DNA of 64,000 bases from Anisakis pegreffii (lineage: Eukaryota; Nematoda; Chromadorea; Rhabditida; Anisakidae): contig JAPYMA010000016.1 in assembly GCA_035041965.1 (NCBI GenBank), positions 1 through 64,000 of the forward strand. The letters are read 5' to 3'. Positions 40,920-52,734 of this stretch are shown here, piece after piece (the first letter of the stretch is position 1; each line of letters opens with the position of its first letter). The notes under the pieces were generated by a model. The model was not told the DNA's origin, did not search any database, and saw nothing but the letters and a program-made list of their open reading frames with translations. Both the position numbers and the translations under genes were made by a program.

Positions 40920-41150
40920 AATAGTAATCATAATAGTATTATTAATAGCAAAATAACAACAATAAATAATAACAACAATAATAATAACAATAATAATAAT
41001 GACAATAATGATAGTAATAATAACAATAATAATAGTAATAATACAATAATAATAATAATAATAATAACATTAATAGTAGTAATAATAATAATGATAATTT
41101 TAATAATAATAGCAATAATAACAATAATAATAATAATAATAATAATAATC
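40920..41150. repeat. TAA/AAT-rich imperfect microsatellite
   Basis: About 230 bp built almost wholly of AAT, TAA and AAC triplets with interruptions. Translations of the opposite strand give poly-Leu or poly-Ile and poly-Tyr strings, so the ORFs here are repeat artefacts. Confidence 0.9.
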
Positions 41151-42517
41151 GAATGAAGTGAAATGTGACTTCTCAAGACGATGCATGCTATTGGTGATAA
41201 ACAAAAGAAATTAGGGAATCATGAATGAATTCATACGCTTTCATGTGAATGGGTAATCAAACAAATTAGAGGTCGACTAGTGATTGATAATCGTTCGAGC
41301 ATGTGATGAAACACACGTGTATTGATGTTGATTAGGTGCTTTTAGATGTGTCATTCCGTGTTATGAAAGTCATAATAATGATAATGTATTGTCTCGATTA
41401 AATATGTTTGATATGACAGCTGTGAGACGATGAAATTCAAATGAATCATGGAGCATCATTCAGATTCATTCAGGCAATCTAATCAGCACCAATCGAAACT
41501 CTTATTGCTCTATTAAACCAACTTGGCTGGGCATTGTGAATGGAAGAAATTCGATTTAGCACAGTGGAAATCGACGATTGATTTGAAAAATTTAAGTTGT
41601 TACATAAAATTCCGTCGTATTCGAGACATTTTCAAGTGCTTTGTGCAGTTGATCTGTTGTATCGTTTATTGATTCAAATCAATTGCAGTAAAAGGAAAAT
41701 TATTATGTGATACTGATAGGCCTTTTGAAAGTTGATTCATTATTTTGCATTGATAAGTCGACCAGATCACTTATTATAAATTTCTTCGATGATAATGTCA
41801 TATCAGTTTTCACTAACACACAAATTTCACCATATGATCTGACATTGAAATGTTGCGATTCGGAATGATTCTCGATGCAAACATTCTGCATTTTAACGTA
41901 AACTTCAAGCACTTATCGTGTCATCATACCAATTTGTTCGCTCATTTCTCTCACAAACTATAATCCACCGTCCATTCCTTCAGTATGCTCACATTGAATT
42001 CACAGAATCCAACAAATCTTTCTAACTTCAATTAGACATATCCACGCAGAATCAAAGAGATATCAAAGAAAAGATAACTCTTTTATCGATAATTCCTACC
42101 GAATTATCGAAAGATATTGCTGATTTGAGTGCATGAAATGTTCAACTAATGCATTTAGTTAAGATAATTTCAAAGTGATTTACTTAGTGATGTAATTGAA
42201 AGATGAAAATGAAATGCGATTTTGTTGTTTAATGACATTTGAATGTGACACGAGAGGATGACATAATTACAGAGTATTTATGTTGTGTTTCTGTAATAGA
42301 CGGCAGATGTATGAGGGGTATTTGATGGCAAATTAGAAAATTATACAGCGGTAAGATTTTAGCTAATTGCAGCAAAGAAGTAAGCAGCAAGCAATCGTTA
42401 CGCTTCGATCATCTTCAATGAGCGCTGCCATTAGCATCCCATTTGAAATCACCTATTAAGTCATTCACTTCGATGATTACGTAAAATCTTATCCTTTTAA
42501 TGTTCTTCCTTCCGCTA

Positions 42518-42531
42518 ACACACACACACAC
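42518..42531. repeat. CA dinucleotide repeat
   Basis: About seven CA units, followed by an alternating TG-rich stretch. Confidence 0.85.
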
Positions 42532-45440
42532 ATGTTTGTGCATGTGTACATTTGATTTGAGTGAAGGGTGAACATGAAAGAGATGATGATCAGATGAACA
42601 TGATGCTCGCTCAACCTGACTGAAAAATTATTTGCGTTCGACAGACTCTTAAAAAATGAGGGAGTTTATCAAAATTTCTTCCGAAACACTTCATCAAAAA
42701 AGTAGCATAGACTGCTTTCACACAAAAATATTCATCAGAACATTCAGCTTCGTGTCTTCAATAGTTGCAATTCAGATGCATTTCACAAAATAACCTCAGA
42801 TGAAAACGACGAAAATAAACCCGCAGTCATTTCCGACTGTACACTTCATCTCGAAGATTGAATGAACGAAATGTAAATGAAATCGTTTTGCGATCAGCAT
42901 GAAACATTCCTTGAGTTCAAAAATTGCTGCTTTGAAATTTTCAGAAATATCTTTGGGTGCTAAATTGGTATATATTAGTTGAATGTTAACTAATCTTATA
43001 AAGACGTTTAGGATGTAGTGTAAGCATATTGTCGCTTTTATGTCATATCATTAAAAATGATACCATTAATTAATTATGCTGAAATCATTTTGAATGTTGC
43101 TCTATTTTATGGTTTCTTCCATCAACATCGAAGATTCTCCATGTTGGAGAATTCCTTCCGCTTAGGCTTGTGGCGATGATCCGAAAAAGATACTAGAAGC
43201 AAATGGTTGACAAAATGTATGAATGAAACGGAGTTGAGCTGATGTTGCTCAATGGAACCGCATGAATTTTACAAATGCACGTTTTCATAAAGGCTTGTTT
43301 AATATTTTACATAGTGAACAATTAGTTCAAAATAAATTTGCTATGTCTCGTAATCCTTATATCCAATTGCAGAGTTCCGCGTTGTGCTCACGTGAAGAAC
43401 TTCCGCTCGAAACCGAAGTCAGTATTGCATTCAATCGAAAATTCTAATTCTGTCAAATATGATTAAGAATAGGCTCTCTGTCTTGTGAGCAACGCTTCCG
43501 GTTCTGCAAAGTTCATGAATATTTTGAGTGTGTCTCCATATGTCATTCGCATATGAACACAATGAAATCAACAACGCATGATCTCATTACTTAATTAATG
43601 CGCCAAAACGTAGCGCGTTTGTTTGATGGATACACATCATCAAAGAGTCTCTTAATGTTGTATATGTCGTCACCTTTCACTCCGTTGATCTAATCTCCTT
43701 TCAATACGTCTACTATCCCTATAATAACAAATACAACTACAACAAAAGTCATGCTCTATTTTCAATACGATCAAAGGAAGCGATCCAAAAAAGGGATCAC
43801 CAATTAAGTGCGTAATTTGCACCCAAATTACCGACAGTCATCTGAGTACGTGTGTACTTGAGTGAATTATTAATTAAACGTATCCTACCGTACACGGTAG
43901 TCATAATGCTATTATCTTTTTATTAATATTTACTGTGTCCGCCATATATATCCATTAATAACACTAATATGCATTGAACTACTCCGAATTAACTCTCTCC
44001 TCCCCTCATATAGGTCAAACACTAAGTAGCGGTCATTATCTCATATGGTTACTGCTACTTCTAGTCCATATTCGTTGAACATTTACCGGAATAAGAAAAC
44101 GGGGGACTGGAGATATTTCAATCTCAAAATGTACCATATAAGTATCCAAATATTTTGCAAATGAGCTAAATTTGCAGTGATTCCCATCGGTGGTTCACAC
44201 GAGCAACTCATCCATCCATCAACATGCATCTCATCTCCCACCATAGATCTACCTACTTGCCCAGAACGGCTCCACCGTATTTCAACGGACGATTTCAATT
44301 TGATTTATTCATTTTGTTGATCATAACTTTCGGCACTCAATAAATTAAACACAAATGAAAACAAAAGTGTGCATATAATTTTTTATAAACTCTCATTTAT
44401 TCATCTTCGTATGGTCTCATTCCATCCGAATCAAAAGAGTCAGTCGTCTCTGGCCAGATGATTTATCGAAACGAATCAAACTCAGACTACCCAATAAAAC
44501 TCACATTTCCCATCAGGGTCTTCATTCAACAGTTGTTAATGTTTTTTTCCCGTTCATATAAGTAACATCTTTGAGAAAGAGAGATAAACGAGATATAATT
44601 TTTAAGTTGAGAATCAAAATTTTGTGTGATTACAAAACAATGTAAAATGTGGATATCGCAATGTTGAATTTAAGCACGCACCTCTCAGCCATCAATAATA
44701 ACAGATTATATGGTGTCGTTTATCATCTCTTTATTCATCACATAAAATCAAATACGATCATTCAGCGCATAAATCTTCGTCGAAATCAGGTGACAGCTCT
44801 CTTTAATGCAACTCAATAAACCATACAAACAACAAAACATCTTCTGACAGCACTAACGAAAACAAAATAAAAAGAAAAATTATTACGTTCTCAGTTTTCG
44901 GTTTAAATTTTCAACAAATCCGTGCGTTTGCAATGCATTATTGGAACAAGGGACGTGAGGGACGGAAGAGAATTAAATTTGATAGGCAATTTTTATGGTT
45001 CCGTTTGAATTTCGCTGGAATTTAATAAAAACATCTTTAGATTCTATAAATAATTCAGTCAATGCTTTTCGTAAGACTGCGCTATTTTCAACTGAAATGT
45101 ACCAATTATCAGATACTTTCAAAAGTTATGCGAATGCTTCAAATTATATAATTTATTTATTCAATCAGCAATTACAACGCATTACGAGCTTATGCTTCTT
45201 CTTAATCACCATTATCACATCACTTTCTGGCTTGAAATGCCTTTTTTGAATAGCGCAAAAAAATGGCCGTCTTCACGAAAGGCTGGTCTCAATTGTTGAT
45301 TTGACGATCATAGAGATGTGCAGTCACTCTCGCATACTCTTGAATTTTTGGAAAGGTCTTGAAGTGAGCCCAAAATTATGCTCCAATAGTTCCACTTGAT
45401 CGTCCAGTGATCGCTCAGATTAGCTGTTCTGAATGATCAA

Positions 45441-45596
45441 AAAATTATCATTACGCAGTTGACATAACTGAATATTGTAAACATTTGTAACGGCAATGGA
45501 TTCTCTTTCCATTTTTTGTTTCAAAACAAAACATAAAAATATTTCCAGTCCTGACCATACAGCATTCCATTAATCCATCGATTTTGAGGTCATACG
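45441..45596. repeat. Direct duplicated module, copy 1
   Basis: Closely similar (about 85% by eye) to 45901-46056 in the same orientation. Shared anchors include GCAGTTGA, TAACTGAATATT, GTAACGGCAATGG, CATAAAAATATTTCCAGTC and CATTCCATTAATC. There is no ORF across both copies. It could be a fragment of a dispersed repeat or a local tandem duplication with about 300 bp between copies. Confidence 0.85.
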
Positions 45597-45900
45597 CCTG
45601 AAAAGTGGGAAATCATTTCATTGACATCAGTGGAGAGCAAACTCTCGAGCATATTCCTGATTGGATTTTTGAGGCTTCCGTTTATTTCTGACTTCTCCAT
45701 AAACTGAATCTGAATATGCCTTTAAGAGAAGTTCTTTCCATCTTTACAACTGAGGAAACGTCTGCGGTAGCAATTTGACAATTTATGCTGACTTTTCATG
45801 ATTCACTAGTGATATTCCGACTGATTTTCGAATGCAACCACTGAATGCCGATCGTAAAGTAATGTTACACTCAAGACTTAACTTATCCCCATATTATCAC

Positions 45901-46056
45901 TAAATTATCACTAAGCAGTTGATATAACTGAATATTATAAACATCTGTAACGGCAATGGGTTTCCCTTCCATTTTTTCGTTTCAAGGCAAAAACATAAAA
46001 ATATTTCCAGTCCCGATCATACAACATTCCATTAATCGATCAAGTGTGAAGTTATA
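45901..46056. repeat. Direct duplicated module, copy 2
   Basis: Second copy of the module at 45441-45596, offset 460 bp. Differences are mostly single-base, with a small insertion near the CGTTTCAAGGC segment. Flanks of the two copies are not similar, so the duplicated unit has fairly sharp ends. Confidence 0.85.
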
Positions 46057-49000
46057 CATATTTGTATCAATCGCCGTGAATTCGATAAGCGCTCGCTTGC
46101 ACTATGCACTAAAATGACCAGTATTCAAGAAGATCAATACCGATATTCTTTAGGAAATTATTTTGATGAAAACATTCTCGCATCGAATTGGAACGTTATC
46201 TTTAAATTCGAACTAAAAAATTTATGGATGATTATTTGTGGAGTTTAGCTGATGATCACCAACAACAAAAAAAGAAATTCAAAGGAAATGCGAATAAAAG
46301 TTGTAGTCCGACAGTCATAAATTGACTTGGGATAATTAGCATAAACAAATCAAATTCGATGCGTTCACTGCTCACAAACGACTGTGTCTGTTCTTAAAAT
46401 AACAATTGACAAGAAGCAATAAAAAATTTAACGAACTCACTCCAATGGACCACCCTGACACTGTGCACATCAAAGACACCGAATAAGATAAATTAACGAC
46501 GTTAATGAAATGTTTACCTAATTGAAACACTTCTCCACGGCTCTATTCATGATGCTACCACATCGAAAAAAACGCTCATTATGAGTGAAGATATATGTAT
46601 ATTTGTATTTTATTTGCGTTCTTTGCGCTGCAATTCGGACATCAGCAAATGTCGATCGAATTTTATTGCGGATAATTCACAAATATTCAATATGAGGGAC
46701 AGCAAAATGAGGGACTTGAAACTGTATTAAAACAATCGTTCGTTTATGAATTCTCGATGAAAACTATTGTACAATAGAAACGCATTGTGGAAGTGGACAA
46801 ATGAAGAAATCTCTTTTGAACAATCCAAGCTTGCATCAGAAATACTCACTGATTCTTAAAGACTTCAGCTTGGAATTTTTTGAATTGTACATGGGTAATT
46901 TTTAAAGTACTTGAATACATTTTCTTAAATAAAACTTGACTATTGCTTATCTCATAATATCAGAGTGATGAGTGCATCTTGAAAAATTCAATGAGATAGT
47001 GGTGAAAATTGTTGCACCAATTTCCATTTTCGTCGATTTCAATCAATTGTATCCATAGCGTTTGGTTTATTTTAGAAGTAACTGAGAAGTTGAAGGATGA
47101 ATTCCGCTCAGAGAAGGAACGGTGAGGTTGCTGGGTAGAACGTTCACTTCAGAATGTTTCTCGTATCGGGGAGAGATCCCCTGGAGGTAAGTTGAGGTGT
47201 CAGAGGAGTAATTGAGGGCATCAATGAGCTTGCTGACTTTTTTTCATCCCTGACTGATGTTTTTCTCATTGCTCTTCGACGTTATCTACTAAAGTTCATA
47301 TGCTCTCTGCAACTGATAAATGCAGTTCCAGAAATAATTATTTCACTCCAGAAAATTAATTTCTTTCAGGTCACCGAGGAAATTTTCAGACTAGTTCTCA
47401 ATTCCCTCCACATGTTATGAGTGGAAATAGTGAATTCCTGTAAAATGGTGTGGGGGAGGTAACGATATCCTGCCTGGCATCGAACGTGGTAATCGAGTTT
47501 CCAGGCTTGAGAAACATCGCTCTAGAAATTCTGAATGTAATCACTGATAAATGGATTTGTTTCGGCCTCTACGTTTTTGATTTTTGTAGCATATTTGATC
47601 AGCCAGACTTTCATCTTACGATTTTTTGCGACTTACGTCGACAGAATTCTTCTCATACAATTACATTACTGTTAATCATTATCATAATCGATGCGACAAA
47701 CTTTTCTTTCTAATCGTTGGAAATTCAGGTGGCTCCCAAACAAATTAGCAGCATAAATACTGAACAAACTTATGCGGAACACATCAATCCTGTCCAATTC
47801 ATACAGTGACTGATAGTCTCAACAAGTTTCTGTCTATGAATAATACGTTTTGATGCTAGTTCTGGTGCCTCTATAAACCGCCACGCTGAAATTCCCACAT
47901 CCAGCAGTCTGTATTAATCACGCGATTAACTATCGAACTTCATGAAGGCGAATTGCCTTCCCTCAGGTGATTTATTCTTCCAATAACGTACGAAAACAGT
48001 ATCAACTCTGCATGATCATACAAATATTCTGATTGTAATTTGGATCAATTCTGATGGATACGTTGTCGTGCAGATTCACGTAACAATTGTCCAAATCGAA
48101 TCTCCTTATTACTTGTGATTCTGTTATTTTAGTAAACCATCATTTAGGGTCTAGCATTGCCAGCCACATTTTTATCCTGAACATTTCGGTAAACTGTAAA
48201 TTCATGACGGAATATTTCACCACTGATTTAGTTTTGCTGAGTGCCGCACAGGTTTTTTACTTCACCGAGTTGGGAGCTAATTTGAATATCAGTATTATTA
48301 TCATTTATTCACTTATTAACTGAGCTCACTAATGTATATTCCGCACACAAGACATGAAACAACCGGACTACACAACCATCGGATCAGTGATAATTTCAAG
48401 ATCTGTCATCAAAATATAATAGTGTGTGCCTGTTAATCGACAAGCTCAACATTTCAAAAAATTCCCTCTTGCTGAAATAATGAGAAAAAAATCATTTCCT
48501 CACTGCAATTCATTACTTTATCATGCAGAAATGACGAAACTGCAGCAATGATATCAACAGAACTGCAACGCTATCGTGCTTTAGTAACTCTTATCAGCTG
48601 TATGACTCGTTCATGCAATCCATAAGCTCAATTAAGAATGAATACAGTTTACTTTAAACGAAAATGCAGAAAACGAACAAAACTCGATTTTATTCAACAA
48701 TAACAAATAACATTAACAACAAATCAACAAAAATCAATACTGACCGTTCATAAAAATCACGAAAACAACAAAAACATTTCGATAAACATATGAAGCGATC
48801 CGAATTTACTCGAGAAGCACGAATTTCAGACAAGAATTCCTCCATCTCAGCGAACCGATTTCATAGGTATAATTATTTTATGCGTGTACCGTACGAGATT
48901 CCCATCGCTGCACACAGATTATTATTCGTATCATTTCAGCTCGTACGAGGGAATTTTACTTAATACTAAACGCCTCTTCGGTGGAGTCGAATCTCATGCA

Positions 49001-49910
49001 TTTGAACCGAGCAATGGACTGGCTTATGGTTAATCGAATCTACCGCTGGCAAACGCACACAGAGAACTTGAACGATCGACAAATACTGTTCACCGTTTTG
49101 AATGCTCAACTACCATCACTGATAATTGATATCGTTTGTAATGGGGTTTATTTTTTGACTCTTTCTGAAAATACAAGCACCTAAAAACTTTTAGTCAACT
49201 CAAAACTTCACGAATCGGAACCAATAACCACTTCAGTATCTTTTCGAATTCAACAATTACAGCACAGAGAATAAAATAAAACTCATCAACAACTAAAAAA
49301 ATACTGACCGTAGACAATATTTGTTAATGAAATATTAATACGAGAAAGTTAACAATAAACTTCAACAAACATCAGCAAAACGACTGAATACATTATAAGA
49401 GCAGAGGTATCCTTACGGGTCAAAAACTGATCAAATGGGTAGGTACCCTCTTGAAAATTTCAACATTTGGCATAAACTACTCTGGAAAATATTTCCAGTG
49501 AGAAAATTAATTTTTTTCTGTCGATGCCATTCGTCTACAGACTGAACTGCTCAATAGCTAGACGGCTATGTTGTAAACAAAAACAATAACATAGGCCGAA
49601 ATGATATTATGAGTTGATAGCTGAAAGACATTCATGATCCGTATATATACAACATCCGTAAGCGAATGAAAACGATAAGAATTTCTTCATCTGTGAAAAC
49701 ATTCTATTTGCTGTATCCACTCTTGCATAGGTCTCTCTAATCTTCCTTCTTCTTATTATATTGAAGTTAATCACATAGGAGCGTAAAAATTTGGCCTTCT
49801 CAAGATTGGCTAACGTACCAGATCTTCTCGTACCCAGCTAGCGCAAGGCAATGAACGTCACATAAGACCAACTGGAACACAAATATACATATAAATCAGC
49901 ACAAATTTCA

Positions 49911-51536
49911 TCACTGGATCGGTTTTCGAGGCACAAACGACGCATCAATGACGAGTATGAGTGTGTCGGTGTTTTGTTGTGGTGTCAGGCCGAACGGTAC
50001 GTCTTTCCAACGCAACGAATCACACCGAATCCAACAGCTATCGTCGGCGTTTTGAACGACATTTGTCGATTGATTCGCGGAATGAATCGATGAATTTATC
50101 GACTCTTTCAGCGAATTCAAATCAGATATCGTCTTGATTTCTTTCGGCTTCGTGCACTCATCTGTATTCTTGTTTGTATTCGCATTTTCTTTCGCTTTAT
50201 TATCACACAATCGATGCGCCCGTTTCGGCGACATACTTAACAATTGCTCCAAATTTTTACGTTTCCGATTGTCGATCGAAACAATTTTCGAGAGACTTTG
50301 TTTGAGACGTTTCTCGGTGAAGTTATCGCGAGCATTCAACATCGCCTTTACGATGAACTTCCACTCGAATTCGTTCAGTTGCTGTGAATGTACGAACGCG
50401 TCTAGCATACGATCAGCCCATCCAATTAACTGCAGTTGCCTTACTGAGTTTGGATTCGATAGCAACGATGACGACGACGACGACGACGATAGCAATGGTT
50501 TTGTCGTGGCTGCGGACGTGAGAGCAGGTGACGAAGAGGATGTCGAATTAGACGCCACTATCAGATGGAACAATAACCGAGGCAATGCTTTCCGGCCATT
50601 CAGGATCGACAGAATCGGTTTCCAGAATATTTGCAGCGCTACTGGAACATTCCACGTCGGAGAGCATACGACTGGCTGACCAAATGACTGTTTTTCTTTC
50701 GGTTTACCTCGCTGCTCTTGTTGTTGTTGTTGTTGTTGTTGCTGCTTTGGATTGAAGCCGGCGTTGTTCAGCTGTGTTTCAGTCATTATCAAATATCCAT
50801 CCATGATAAAAATTTCAATAAATTCATTCAAATTCGATACAATCATCCGTTCCAATTGATCTAAAACTTTGTTGATGTGTTCATTTTTTGGTTTGTTCTT
50901 CGAAGACGACTTCTGCTGCTGCTGCTGAAGATCGTTCAACGAGTTCATTCGATCTCTGATAAAATCATTGATCAACAATTCGATCTGATCGTAAATTGTT
51001 ATCAACTGATGCATATCCTCGTCGTTATCATTGTAGAGCACTGCCTCGTCAATTGGCTTCTGCCAATGATTTGACCACAGCCAATCGCGACACCAATTTG
51101 TGGCCGTTCTCAGAATATTCAGTGACGGTAAATGCTGATGAGTGGCCTGATGACGTACTTCGACAATCCACGATGGCACATTCATCATACTGACGGCTTG
51201 CTTGATGGACATTGTTCTGGCGGGTTGTTTCTGTTGACAGAGTTCGTTGAGATAGTTCACGAAGCGAATCACTGCCGCACTGTAGAGCAAGCGTTGATTG
51301 AATGTTGACAACCAATCGCTGTCACTAGTGGCCGCTGAGAGTGCCGTTGATTCTTTGTCAGCGATGATCGCCGATAGGATCAGTTCACTCATTTCCGCGG
51401 CCACATGCATCGAGTTACCCATTCGAATACGCCACACCTGCAGAATGGCGACCGCATAACGCAACTCGGCCAGATCATCACTCCGATACAACGACTTCAC
51501 TTTCAACCACTCGCTTGTCGTATAGCCAACGATCAT
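49911..51536 (-). CDS. LAS1L: LAS1-like pre-rRNA endoribonuclease (HEPN)
   Basis: LAS1 cuts the ITS2 spacer of pre-rRNA with its polynucleotide kinase partner Grc3/NOL9 in the nucleolus (family knowledge). The 541-residue ORF is one uninterrupted exon. Residues 1-160 form the Las1 HEPN domain: W10 in SEWLKVKSLY, the W35 segment QVWRIR, LLYSAAVIRFVN at 83-94, then RHxxxH (R128, H129, H133) followed by LPS. This is the catalytic motif and it is complete. Poly-Gln lies at about 204-208 and 265-273 and a Ser run at 350-357. The C-terminus has W502, W510 and KDVPFG, matching the tail that docks into Grc3. Start: an in-frame TGA lies just upstream. A TTTCAG ends 28 nt before ATG. Length is close to yeast Las1 and shorter than human LAS1L. 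Lack of introns is unusual beside its neighbours. Confidence 0.93.
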   Translation of the reverse strand: MIVGYTTSEWLKVKSLYRSDDLAELRYAVAILQVWRIRMGNSMHVAAEMSELILSAIIADKESTALSAATSDSDWLSTFNQRLLYSAAVIRFVNYLNELCQQKQPARTMSIKQAVSMMNVPSWIVEVRHQATHQHLPSLNILRTATNWCRDWLWSNHWQKPIDEAVLYNDNDEDMHQLITIYDQIELLINDFIRDRMNSLNDLQQQQQKSSSKNKPKNEHINKVLDQLERMIVSNLNEFIEIFIMDGYLIMTETQLNNAGFNPKQQQQQQQQQEQRGKPKEKQSFGQPVVCSPTWNVPVALQIFWKPILSILNGRKALPRLLFHLIVASNSTSSSSPALTSAATTKPLLSSSSSSSSLLSNPNSVRQLQLIGWADRMLDAFVHSQQLNEFEWKFIVKAMLNARDNFTEKRLKQSLSKIVSIDNRKRKNLEQLLSMSPKRAHRLCDNKAKENANTNKNTDECTKPKEIKTISDLNSLKESINSSIHSANQSTNVVQNADDSCWIRCDSLRWKDVPFGLTPQQNTDTLILVIDASFVPRKPIQ

Positions 51537-51564
51537 TTTTGCGTTTGTTTCATCGAATTTTCAA

Positions 51565-51570
51565 CTGAAA
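51565..51570 (-). promoter_or_regulatory. Candidate trans-splice acceptor upstream of LAS1
   Basis: On the minus strand TTTCAG ends 28 nt before the LAS1 start codon, with no other intron in the gene. In nematodes such a site is the normal place for spliced-leader addition. If the organism is not a nematode it is a chance match or a 5'UTR intron acceptor. Confidence 0.4.
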
Positions 51571-52320
51571 TCTATTTGTATTTGAACATATGCATAGATT
51601 CAATGAATCTAGCAGAGAGTAACAAACGAATACGATACTCCCATTGAAACTAGTTTACTAGCACCAACGTGATTAAATTGAAAAGCAACCACAAAAATGT
51701 CACTAAAATCAAAAGTGTAAATTTTGGAACGGATCGCAAGAAGTACTATATCAATCCAATTCATCTCAATAAATTCAACTATTACATTTTAAATTACATT
51801 CGCTAAAAATTATTCATCAAAGTAATTCTATCTAATTCGCTAACATATATTTTAAATATTTACTCCGAACTATACAATATTTAGTAACATTATGTTCATC
51901 GTAATCCGGTCTTGCGAACATACTCCAAGCAGCTGTCATACACTTGTTCAATCTAAATTTTATACCACTAATGATGATTTGAAGAATAGTCGGATTAAAT
52001 AATAACAATCAAATTGTAACTTGAAAAGTATTTCATTTGAAAGAAGACAAAGCATTGCAACGAGATATTGTTGTATTGTATTGAATACATTTATTACTTC
52101 AAAGAAGAATTCATCAGAAGCAAACGAAATAAATCAAAACAAAATAACTCTCAGCTACAAACAATCCATATAAGAGATCACTGTCAGTATCGGGTTCTTC
52201 AATTCAAAAACAACGATCACGTTTTTCAAAACGAAACAACTTCGCAATATTTCGAATTCTATCGATAAAATTTTTAAACACGAACATAAACATGGATTTA
52301 AGCTTGCGATGAATGAGTGA
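51571..52320. other. Intergenic, divergent from LAS1
   Basis: About 750 bp of AT-rich sequence between the LAS1 start and a small plus-strand ORF. No motif stands out; it may hold promoters for both. Confidence 0.5.
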
Positions 52321-52560
52321 ATGAATGATATCGTGGAAAAATTTCCATGCCAATATTCTTCATATAAGAAGACGTCTTCCCCGTTCCCTGCCCGCTTCAA
52401 AGAGGATTTCGACTTTGCTGTAGAAAAATCAAAGTTGCAAAAGATCAGAGCCAAACCAAAAGATGTCAAAAGTATACGAGATGAGATGAATTATCACCCT
52501 CTAATAGTGATTACGTCGGACTCACTCATATACAATACACATCTAAACCGTCGTAAATAA
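52321..52560 (+). CDS. Small basic protein, unidentified
   Basis: A 79-codon single-exon ORF with an in-frame TGA immediately before its ATG. The product is basic and hydrophilic, with an SPFPARFKEDFDF segment, a charged KSKLQKIRAKPKDVKSIRDEM helix-like region and no membrane segment or signal peptide. AATAAA lies 23 nt after the stop, giving a compact 3'UTR. It converges on the UXT-like gene and diverges from LAS1. I do not recognise the family. Codon pattern and the poly(A) signal favour a real gene over the opposite-strand ORF of 104 codons, but chance cannot be excluded. Confidence 0.45.
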   Translation: MNDIVEKFPCQYSSYKKTSSPFPARFKEDFDFAVEKSKLQKIRAKPKDVKSIRDEMNYHPLIVITSDSLIYNTHLNRRK

Positions 52561-52582
52561 TGATCATGAATAGAACATTAAT

Positions 52583-52588
52583 AATAAA
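52583..52588 (+). promoter_or_regulatory. Candidate poly(A) signal for the small ORF
   Basis: AATAAA 23 nt downstream of the stop at 52560; spacing suits a very short 3'UTR. Confidence 0.4.
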
Positions 52589-52734
52589 ATTAACAGTATA
52601 CTATCATAAATGCTCCAACCTTAAAATATTTTCTTTCACGATAAGCTTTCCCCTAACGCACAGTAATAATGCAAAATATTTCAACAAAACAACAACAAAA
52701 ATAGATATAACACAATGATGAGTACTAATGAGTA

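Larger units (their letters stand above)
36726..49910. other. Gene-poor region between Islet and LAS1
   Basis: About 13 kb with no recognisable gene. It holds a 230-bp TAA/AAT-rich microsatellite (about 40920-41150), a CA run near 42518, a 156-bp direct duplication at 45441 and 45901, and two groups of exon-like islands on the plus strand (46869-47420 and 48830-49028) with usable splice signals but no recognised product. Other ORFs of 60-109 codons appear to be chance. Confidence 0.55.

Noticed and set aside
40928..41176. ORFs of poly-Ile/Leu and poly-Tyr
   Set aside because: Translation of the TAA/AAT microsatellite.
50134..50679. 181-codon plus-strand ORF
   Set aside because: Lies wholly antisense to LAS1, which has a complete HEPN domain; its Asp run is the reverse complement of LAS1's Ser tract.
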